64,000 nucleotides of DNA from Platismatia glauca. Lineage: Eukaryota > Ascomycota > Lecanoromycetes > Lecanorales > Parmeliaceae. The notes beneath the pieces are model-generated. The model saw only the letters and a list, made by a program, of their open reading frames with translations. It did no database searches and had not been told where the DNA came from. A program made the translations under genes and the position numbers. Shown here one piece after another: positions 56,175 through 64,000 of this stretch (its first letter is position 1; the number at the start of each line of letters is the position of its first letter). The DNA lies in assembly GCA_963556305.1 (NCBI GenBank), contig OY745766.1:310001-374000 (forward strand), written 5' to 3'.

Positions 56175-56645
56175 CTAGCAATTGAACCCACAGTCCATAT
56201 TGCGACTCCCATCCGCAAACACCCCAAAACCGCACTGCGCCGCAGCACTACTCCACAGCTGGCCACTATACGCGAGCTCCAACGCATCCGCGTCGTTCCC
56301 CCCGACCACCACCTCAAACACGTCCGGGAGCTGGCTGTCAATCTTCTGCCAGACGCCGCCCGGGGCGTCGAGCAGCGAGACGCCGCCGACGACGTCCTGC
56401 AGCGCGTCGTACAGGGTCACGGTGAGGCGGTAGTCGGCGTTTCCCGCGGCGGAGGCGGAGGGGCCCTCGTTTTTCTGGTACTACGTGATGTGCACGCCGC
56501 ACTAGCCGGAGACGTAGCGTTTGGCGAGAGGGGTGGAGGTCATGGTGGGGTGGGGGGTGGGGGGAAGGGGGGGCGGGGGACGGGCGAGGGCGCCGAGGGG
56601 GAGGGCGGCGGCGGCGGATAGGAGGGCGGCAAGGGCGTAGCGCAT
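56175..56645 (-). pseudogene. Small secreted cysteine-containing protein, two in-frame stops
   Basis: A minus-strand frame of 157 codons runs from ATG 56645 to a TAG at 56175-56177. It begins with a clear signal peptide (LAALLSAAAALPLGALA), then a Pro-rich segment ending LAKRYVSG, and a mature domain with CGVHIT, YQKNEGPSASAAGNADYR, SQLPDVFEVVVGGNDADAL, and a Cys-rich end AQCGFGVFADGSRNMDCGFN. It resembles a family of small secreted fungal proteins known to me only by pattern. Two in-frame TAG codons, at 56502-56504 and 56481-56483, flank CGVHIT, so the gene is broken as read. A 39-nt intron (56475-56513) would remove both in frame, but it is shorter than any other intron here and would delete a conserved-looking Cys segment. 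Confidence 0.7.
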
Positions 56646-58805
56646 TTTGGATGGTTGGAGGGGGGTGTGGGTGTGGTGAAGTGTGTGTTGTGGAAAGGAT
56701 TGGACTGTAAAGATGGTAAAGGAGAAGGGCAGGTGGAGAGTCTGATGCTTGGAAAATAGAGGTTTTTGCTTGGAGGTTTTTGGGCTTTGTCTTGATTGCG
56801 ATGTCGATGATGGTTTGGACACTGGAGAGGTGGGTCTCTTTATACTCGTCGAGGCTTTGGTGTATGCCGCGTCCTCTCGACATTTGTTCACGCCGTCGAT
56901 CCTGCGGTATGGTTAGCATGGACGTGGGCATCAAACGCCTCGCAGTGTTTTCTTCTTGCAACTTGACCCCAACCGACGTTCGCCCTAGAAATTCCTCGAA
57001 CCTGCATCGTCATATGAGATGGCTGAGCTCTCATCACCGTTCTGATCCCGCAACAACCTCGGTCAGTAATCGCAACGACTGCAAGGAATGGATAGAGATG
57101 TTGATGAAATGAGAACCGAGCAACTCGTTGGCGGTGCTGTAAGCGAGCAGCTCCTCGTTGACAACGGAAGAAGGCAAAGCACCGGTACTCAAGCAGAAGG
57201 GCGGCGCAATCGGCAAAGGATCGCCGGCTTCATGACTGGACGCTATTTGCATCTCATCAAATCTACCGTTGCAACAGACGTTCCAGCAGCATAGGAATCG
57301 CGACACCTCACGCTCCCAGTTCAGCCACGAATGTTGCTTCATTCTCACCCCTCATTTGGTGCAGGGGCCGTGTCGGGGAATATGGTCATGGAGGCTATGT
57401 TCGTTGGGTAAATTCGCGTTCTCGGCCTGCAAGTACGAAATCGCTTGCGCCTGTTGAATAAAGCTGACTTCAAAGGTGGAGCAGCCAACTTGGTTGATGG
57501 GGGCTTCAGCTGAGGTTCTATAATTTAGACGCGAGACAGTAGGCGGAGTTGGGACTGGTTCATGTCACTCATGTATAGTTCGTGCTTCGTAGGATGTACG
57601 TACGTGTAAGCGTGGGTTTGGTATCCGTAGATTTGTCTTGGACGGAAGTTGGAGACTGAAAATGTCTTGGTCCGAGTAACATGAAACGAAAACAGCCATG
57701 TAAACCCACCCCCATCTTCTCCGTCTGCCTCCTATTCCAGACAATGAATGAGCCGGCGTCGAAGCACGTAAGCTGCAAGTGCATCGCAATACTAGATACC
57801 GTGCTTGCGTAACACGCGTACTGCTGTCACGCTGCACAAACGGCGTCGTCAAGCAATATCCGGGTTGCATAAGCTGAACGGCCACTTGGAATATGCTGTA
57901 TCCCAATGTAAAGTATAATCTGCAAGCTTGGTTACGTAAGCGTCGCATAGTCGCATATCAATTCAGCTTTCGCTGCCGAGGTGCATGCATGAACGCGGAG
58001 ATTGAGCCAGACGAAAGTGCCATTCAGACTGGTCGATACAAACCGCGTCAGCGTGAACTTTTTGAAGTTGTGACGTTGCACGAGCACAAGATTTTAGAGA
58101 TCTCATACGTGTAGAGCCCAAGTCAATACACGTCCGCCCTCTCAGACTGGGTACGTGTTCGCGGTCATCGGAGTCATAGGTAGCTGTGAAATATTTGCGC
58201 GCTGAGAAATTAGGGGGGATATCCATCGAATGCGGTCTTGACTAAATGAAAATCTCTTCACTCCTGCAAAGAGTAGTATTGTGTATTGTCTCAATCGGCA
58301 TATCACACTTACCTGGATGCTTTGCTGGCTGCGCACATCCTCGTAGACATTAGTCCTCAAACGTATGCAATGGTGTCGGTCACGTTTTGAACCCATCTTA
58401 CATTCTGTAGAAAAAGCGGATCCGACTGCTTAAAGATGTGAAAGCTTTTCTTCTAGGCAGGTGAGAGTTGTGGTACTTCGCTGGTTACCCCATCAAAGAT
58501 CTTCTTCGATGCAGGTCAAAGGACTCGAGAGCAGCTCACCCCACATATATGGTGAACATGTCATCTCGAACATCATGAAAGCAAGACTTGATACAGAAAG
58601 CCGAGATAAGAAAAAGGGGTGTTGGGGGAGGGGAATCCAATGCAAACGAGCTTGCAAGCATAGTGTCGTAGAAGAGCGTGATTAAGAATGTGGAAAGCTT
58701 CAATGTAAGCAGTCATTTTGAGTATCATGCAAGCAAGAATTGGACCGAAAAGTCAACCCACATACGCTATGGTTCAAATTCCCTGTACGTCAGCCATCCA
58801 ATGCT
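56646..58805. other. Intergenic, no supported gene
   Basis: 2.16 kb between the pseudogene and the M28 peptidase stop. Short ORFs only. A tRNA B-box-like GGTTCAAATTCC at about 58773 lacks an A box and arm pairing. Confidence 0.45.
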
Positions 58806-61252
58806 TCATTCGAGCGATTTCGTAGCAGCGTTAAGGGTCCCTTCGATGATCCGACTCCAACGCTATGAACACACCTGTGTCAGCAACATATAGCTATACA
58901 TCTTTGCAGAGCGTTAAAGTACTCACCTCAATGCCCTCCCGATCCCCTTTATCAACACACTCCACCAATCCTGGAAACGTCGCCCCCGCATAGCCAGTCC
59001 ATATGCCAGGAGCAAAAACAACATGTTTGAACCAGCTTCTGCCGTCCAATCCGTTTTCATACAAAAAACATCGTTCTAAATACTTATATCCTTTATTAAC
59101 CCTCTTCATCTCAGCATAAAGCTGTGCCGTGCGCCACCACCGCCACCAGGGCACGCCATCACTGATTTTGGATGCGAGTGCAGCAGCACGGGCGTCGAAG
59201 ACTGTGGTTGCGTTGCGTAGCCGAGAGATGGCGTTTTCGAGAAGAGTGAAGGAGGGCAGGGAGCGGATGGACTCATGTGGGGAGGAAGCAGTGAGGTTTT
59301 TGACAGAGTGGAGGTATGTATCCAACGCAACAGCATAATCGGTAGCATTGAAAGCAATGACCGGCATCTCCACCAACGCCGCCGCATAAAGCGCCCACAC
59401 CTTCGTCATAGCGACGTGATACGTCCATTCCGGATCGGCGAATTTGTCCATCCAAGCGAAACTGTCATAATTGCTATGATAATGATAGACCGCATCGGCG
59501 GGCCCGGCACCAAAGCCAAGGTCCACAGACGGGATACCAGCGAAGTCTTGAAAGGCGGTGAAGTCGCTTCCGGAGCCCATTGTGCGAATATGGCCGTCCC
59601 ACAGGTCGCGAACTGTTTGGCCCGGGATGGTTTGATTAGGCGATTGCACCAGTGAGGTAGCTTCGTAGAGCGCTTTGTTTAGAAGTGGCGCAGCGGCCGC
59701 AGAGAATCTGGATCCTCTGACAGCAACGTCGACGTTAAGGTAGGCGATGGCTGCTTTAGAAAGCCAGGGTATGTACTCCTCGACCCATTCAGTGGAGCCA
59801 AGAAGACCGTATTCTTCGCCGTCCCAACTTGCGAAAACGATGGTTCGGAGCGGCTTCCAGCCTTTACTCAGAGCGACGCCAAAGCTCCGAACGACTTCAT
59901 TCATCGCCGCAGAACCACTGTTCGGATCTCCAGCTCCACCTGCGATCCAGGCATCGCGATGGTTACCCAGTACTATGACTTCGTCTTGGAGCGTGCCGTT
60001 GATGATGCCAATTACATTCCAAAGTGGAGTTGTGACATACTCCTGTTCGTTGACCACATTCAGAACCAAATTCGATGGTGATGGGCCAATATTATATTCA
60101 ACACCCTTGTACCCCAGACCGCCTCCTTGCCAGAACCTATTGAAATCCTCAGCTTTCGGCCCGTGGCCATTCAAAGCCCTTAGTATCGGCAATGCATCCT
60201 TGTACGAAATGGGCACTGAGGGTATGGAGGGAATAGCGTGGTGAGGATCCTGTCTTGGCGCGCCGGGTTTCGAAGGATACCCTGGCGTCGTAGGATCCCC
60301 AGGTGCTATACCTGGCCTAGTCAGCTGTGACATGCTCAAAACGGCTCGATTCGGACATACTTAAGAATTGCGTGCTCCCCCTTTGCACACTACTAGGATT
60401 CCTCGCCGGCCCATCAGGGTACGTCTTGTACCCGTTCTTTTCCGTGATCTCTCTATCTTCTTGCGGATCCGTGTAGAGAACCACACCCACCATCCCTAGC
60501 TCCTGCGCCCTCTTCACTTTTAGGCCCCGAAAAATGCCACCGTACTTGGCGATTGCGATGTTGCCCTTGAGACTGATTTTTGCATGTTGCAACTCCTCGA
60601 AATCCTTATAAGTCCCAAAATTCACGTAGACGTACTGTGCAGTGACGTTTCCACTTGCCGAGTATCCATGGAACGTAGGAACGCGGTTGTCAAGTCCAGT
60701 CGTTGGATCTTCGGACAGCACGTCCTCTTCCATGCTGCACTCATATGCAACCGCAGTATTTCCGTTATCAGCTTTTTCAAGCAAAGCCAAACGATGTCCC
60801 AAAGGATAGTTGATGTAAATATCGTAATCCACAACTGCACTTTCCACCCCAAAATCCACCCACCTATCTCTCGTCCACTCCGCCTGGCTCAAGTTCTTTC
60901 CCGCTAAATGCGGTCCCGCTGTATAATACTGCTGCCACTCCCTTGCCTTCTCAGGCCTCGGCGTCTCTAGCAATACTTCCGTCAACTCCTTGTACGACAA
61001 CCCCTTATTTTGGTATGGTGAGTACCATGGTAAGTACGAGGCATGACGGCCCCCCGCCCATTCGCTCTCGGTATTATTACCGGGCAGGTATCTCGCGGGT
61101 ACCAAGAAGAGGATGATGACGACTACGAGCGTGGTACCAAGGGCGATGGTGCAAAAGCGGCGGATCGTACTGTGGGAGTAGCGGGGACGGGGCGCGGCGA
61201 CGACTACGGTGGTGATGAGGGGTGTTTGTTCGGTTGGTCTGTTGTTCGCCAT
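58806..61252 (-). CDS. M28 peptidase, transferrin receptor / glutamate carboxypeptidase II-like
   Basis: Type II membrane zinc peptidase of the NAALADase/Vps70 family. Exons on the minus strand: 60361-61252, 58927-60311, 58806-58862, 777 residues. A cytoplasmic N-terminus precedes a membrane helix (IALGTTLVVVIILFLV). The PA domain is interrupted near the first intron, which is resolved by the acceptor ggccag so that QFLS joins IAPGDPTTPGYPS. Peptidase metal-site motifs are intact: LGNHRDAWIAGGAGDPNSGS, VFASWDGEEYGLLGS, YLNVDVAV and YHYHSNYDSF, so it is probably active. The C-terminal dimerisation-like domain ends in a 19-codon last exon reading RWSRIIEGTLNAATKSLE. N-glycosylation sites are frequent. 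It is probably vacuolar or at the cell surface; the substrate is unknown. Confidence 0.95.
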
Positions 61253-61753
61253 ATTTGGGGTTGGTGGAGTCTGTTAGGCTTTGTTTGTTGCAGGAGGGTT
61301 TAGGCATTTCTTTGTCAATCAGTAGGGCATAAGGAGAAGAGAGACAATGCAGCACTCAAATGTGCAAGTGGACTGGATGTTGAATGAGTCCTGAGCTTCT
61401 GATGCATGAGTATCTCGCTCGGTACTTATCACCCTTATCATTCTATGATGTGTAAAAGTCTTGGCGTGAAAAACCTTGGCGGTTGGCGCTTAGCGGAAAG
61501 TCTGTACCAATTTCTGTTTACTTACGGAGTGTACAGTAACTCAACAACAAAAGCCTTGACTACCAATATTTCAGTACCAAATTTACTCTGTTCAGCTGAT
61601 TACACAATTCTCTAGTCAGCTACAAGAGCGTGCAACCAACCGTCGAAAATTCATCCAATCCAAAAGTTCCGTCACAGTGCAGTTTAGTTGCTCCACCACG
61701 AGCCAGCGATCCAGACAAGCAACAACGAGATCAAAGCTGCGAGACTGGGAGCT
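61253..61753. other. Divergent spacer M28 peptidase / DAD4
   Basis: 501 bp between the two start codons. No specific element assigned. Confidence 0.5.
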
Positions 61754-62224
61754 ATGGTGCGTGACTAAGATCGCAATATGGTTCGGTCCTTGACGGCCTC
61801 ATTAACGCGAAGCAGGAGAGCCCCCACGAGCATCAGCAGAGCCTGCTTCTCACGCGTATCATCACCAATGTTGTAAGCAAGCAGTGATGAATCCTGTTGC
61901 TTGACGGTGTATACTCAACGCCAATACCAGGAAAAACTCAACGAAGCAGTCATGGTCTTGAATAAGAATCTGCAAGTATGATGTCCGCTCTCCCTGCCAG
62001 CTTGCCCTGTTGAATCTTGCACTAACGCAGGTACCACTCCAAAACAGGAGATCAACATCCAAAACATGAATGTCGAACTTGTTGCTCAGATGTTCAAGAA
62101 CTATCGGTCAAATGTGCTCTTTCACCTTGAAGGTAAGAACCGATGTTACTTATCAGGATGCCGGTATAGAGCATTGATCTCTATTTCATATACAGCCACG
62201 GACAGCCTCCAGGAACCATCATAG
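61754..62224 (+). CDS. DAD4: DASH complex subunit Dad4
   Basis: Subunit of the fungal DASH/Dam1 ring that couples kinetochores to spindle microtubules. Five exons: 61754-61756 (only the ATG), 61816-61872, 61931-61975, 62048-62132, 62196-62224, total 72 residues, exactly the usual length. The spliced product reads MESPHEHQQSLLLTRIITNV, EKLNEAVMVLNKNLQ, EINIQNMNVELVAQMFKNY, RSNVLFHLEATDSLQEPS, which matches Dad4 along its whole length. Introns are 58-72 nt with gtgcgt, gtaagc, gtatga and gtaaga donors. The third intron has a competing acceptor (cgcag at about 62031), but the later aaacag is required by homology. More than half of the locus is intron, so no long ORF reveals it. The gene is divergent from the M28 peptidase and convergent with the GHITM-like gene. 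Confidence 0.95.
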
Positions 62225-62579
62225 CATAGACGAACTGAAGGAAAGCAGTACTGTGGGCGAAACGCTAAAACTTTGCTTGATATGCCCATAGACCTCAGCC
62301 CGTTGCTCAAGTAGAGCTGCTGGAATTAGCTATTTTTCTGTAGATGCGGTCTGGGTATTCATCTGAGGTGAAATCGACGCTAATTTCAGGGTTCTTTCCG
62401 TTCTTGACAGTGGAGCAACCGCGCGCTAGAGAGATCTGCACCAGGTAATGGGGTCAAATTGCAATGTATCACTCGTATCTGTGAGACATGTTCTTTATTG
62501 TAATCCTGAAGTGAGAGAAATGGTACAGCCGCGTGTAAGGACGCTCCAGCAATGTTGTCAAGATCACTTGAAACCCTCG
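62225..62579. other. Convergent 3' region
   Basis: 355 bp between the DAD4 stop and the stop of the Bax-inhibitor-like gene. Nothing recognised. Confidence 0.5.
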
Positions 62580-63659
62580 CTACTTCCTCTGGTTCCTCAT
62601 CCCTAATATCTGCACCATTCTGATAAAGATGTTAAGGAAGTCCAACTCCAGACTGATACTCTCATTGACCACATCCTTCTTTACCAACCCCGCATTGGCC
62701 ATCCGCGCATGATGCAGAATCTTCTGCGTATCGTAAAGCGTAAAACCACCAAACACAGCCAATCCACCATACAGCCAAACCCTCTCGGTCCACATAAGCG
62801 TCCTGGCCGCTGTCACGGGTAGAACAAGTGGAGCCAAGCCCGAGACAGCGACGATTGCAACTCCAGCGAGCAGGGGCCCACCGAGGTAAAGGTATTTTTC
62901 CTGTTTGGCAGTCGCGCCGACGAAGGCAATAGAGCCCATCATGGCCACAGTGTAGAGGCCGGCCCGGGCGAGGATGGCAGGCTGCATGAACATGAGAGGG
63001 GAGAGGATGGCAGCTTGGCATAGATTGAAGCCGCCCCAGAGGGCATACTTTTGAACGTAGCTGGTTTTGCTGTTAGCAAATTTTGTATCTTGTGGGAGAG
63101 AATGGTGGGGCATGGTGACATACTTATCGGGACTCGTAGCAAAAGTCCCGTACATTGTCCCAATACTCGCTGCTAGTCCAACGCCCATGACGACCCAAGG
63201 ATTCGTCGTCATCAGCCTGTAGGACCATCCGCTGCGATGCAAGGCGCTTGCCGCTACTCCGATGATCCCAATACCCAAGCCAGTATGCATAAAAGTTTCA
63301 TTTAGGAACGCTCGTTCGTAAGGTGGCATGCCGCCATCTTCTCGCGTCTCGCGGTTGAACATAAAATTTGTGGCAACGACAGTGCCGCCGATGATGGCGG
63401 CGCCATAGAGGAGCTTTTGAGCCATGCTGCCGGTGTCCGGGGGAGTAATCTGGCCGCCAGGCTGCATGTAGGTGCGACGGAAGGATTGCTGGAAGGCATT
63501 TCGAGATTTGGCGAAAGCAGTGATAGGCGTAGCGGACCTTGAGGTGAAAGTAGAGGGTTTCGGGGAGCTGTGAAGGGCTCGAGTAGTAATTTGAGAAGCT
63601 TTGGGAAGCTGTTTGATGCATGTGGTGATGGCCATCGGCCTACGAAGGACGAACGCCAT
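62580..63659 (-). CDS. Bax inhibitor-1 family, mitochondrial GHITM/TMBIM5-like
   Basis: Multi-pass inner-membrane protein of the Bax inhibitor-1 superfamily; animal GHITM affects cristae structure and ion exchange. Exons on the minus strand: 63124-63659 and 62580-63060, 338 residues. The N-terminus (MAFVLRRPMAITTCIKQLPK) plus the following Arg/Ser-rich 60 residues looks like a mitochondrial presequence. Six to eight hydrophobic helices follow, ending in the family signature VNESISLELDFLNIFIRMVQ. The 63-nt intron (63061-63123, gtatgt...accag, ctaac branch) is stop-free and a multiple of three, so it is easily read through. Splicing gives FATSPDNYVQKYALWGGFN, which fits the family better. An in-frame ATG at 63773 would add 38 residues; the presequence argues for 63659. 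Confidence 0.92.
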   Translation of the reverse strand: MAFVLRRPMAITTCIKQLPKASQITTRALHSSPKPSTFTSRSATPITAFAKSRNAFQQSFRRTYMQPGGQITPPDTGSMAQKLLYGAAIIGGTVVATNFMFNRETREDGGMPPYERAFLNETFMHTGLGIGIIGVAASALHRSGWSYRLMTTNPWVVMGVGLAASIGTMYGTFATSPDKYVTMPHHSLPQDTKFANSKTSYVQKYALWGGFNLCQAAILSPLMFMQPAILARAGLYTVAMMGSIAFVGATAKQEKYLYLGGPLLAGVAIVAVSGLAPLVLPVTAARTLMWTERVWLYGGLAVFGGFTLYDTQKILHHARMANAGLVKKDVVNESISLELDFLNIFIRMVQILGMRNQRK

Positions 63660-64000
63660 GATGCAGCAGTATATGTCGAGATGCAGAATAGAAGAGTGGA
63701 AGAAAGAATGATGTCGAGCCTGATGGAGAAGATTCGGGAAGCAGAGGCGGCTTGAAGAGGCGGCTCTACCCACAGACCTTACCTCGAGCCTCCTTACCTA
63801 CCAACTTAAGAACTAGGACACTTCAAGGTTAGCGACAACATTGTGGCAAAGTTTGACGCTAGGTATCTTGCGGGTAGCAAAAAAGCCAGTACACCTCGGA
63901 ATCGCGAGTTTCTGTAGATAAAGTAGTTTGAGTACAAGTATTCTGGAGAACTAGGTACCTATCTTTTCTACACTTCGCGCCGCCAACTTTTTCTAATTGC
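63660..64000. other. Upstream region at the window edge
   Basis: 341 bp 5' of the GHITM-like gene. Contains CTAGGTACCTAT at about 63953-63964, another of the recurring AGGTACC motifs. No gene seen before the window ends. Confidence 0.5.

Noticed and set aside
58765..58790. Possible tRNA from a B-box-like GGTTCAAATTCC
   Set aside because: No matching A box 30-60 bases upstream, no acceptor or anticodon stem pairing.
1..64000. Biosynthetic cluster, CRISPR array, transposon or integrated virus
   Set aside because: Neighbouring genes have unrelated housekeeping roles. No transposase, reverse transcriptase (apart from the Prp8 core), spaced repeat array or viral structural gene was recognised.

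Overview
The window is nuclear DNA of a filamentous ascomycete (Pezizomycotina). The class is uncertain; Dothideomycetes is a guess from gene content and texture. The evidence is about fifteen recognisable eukaryotic housekeeping proteins interrupted by many short introns (mostly 48-75 bp, GT..AG, CTRAY-like branch sites), long intergenic stretches, genes on both strands without operons, and fungus-specific families such as a DASH subunit and a Myb-like regulator. No rRNA, tRNA, CRISPR array, transposase or retroelement was recognised.

Layout, left: CTP synthase URA7 (636-2871), a hypothetical secreted protein (4793-5830), ribosome-rescue factor DOM34 (6387-7595), two stretches of broken coding sequence on the minus strand (7679-8559 and 8754-9503), a DUF1772/anthrone-oxygenase-like membrane protein (9952-10531), a KDEL-receptor-like protein with a long acidic tail (11072-12134), a Myb-like regulator (15156-16406), a secreted flavin amine oxidase in nine exons (19545-21531), a low-complexity protein ending in a 15-bp minisatellite (22109-24013), and a G-rich hypothetical ORF (24580-25323).

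Centre: RPL34 (minus) and PRP8 (plus) diverge from a 361-bp spacer. PRP8 carries a 187-residue mini-intein at the known fungal PRP8 site. COX4 (minus, five exons), ADE4 (plus, eight exons), a CBM48/AMPK-type glycogen-binding protein (minus) and RPB2 (minus, three exons) follow.

Right: an MFS transporter divergent from RPB2 (48536-50424), a conserved fungal hypothetical (51329-51949), a Ser/Thr-rich secreted protein (52553-53245), a small secreted-protein pseudogene with two in-frame TAG codons (56175-56645), an M28 transferrin-receptor-like peptidase (58806-61252), a five-exon DAD4 kinetochore gene whose first coding exon is only the ATG (61754-62224), and a mitochondrial Bax-inhibitor-1/GHITM-like protein (62580-63659).

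The genes are unrelated in pathway: nucleotide synthesis (URA7, ADE4), transcription (RPB2), splicing (PRP8), translation (RPL34, DOM34), respiration (COX4), mitosis (DAD4). I saw no gene cluster and no clear new biological system. The strongest special features are the PRP8 intein with an intron five codons downstream, the hidden DAD4 gene, and the decayed genes. Exon boundaries were inferred by eye from splice signals, reading frame and family knowledge; for most multi-exon genes the summed exon lengths are a multiple of three.
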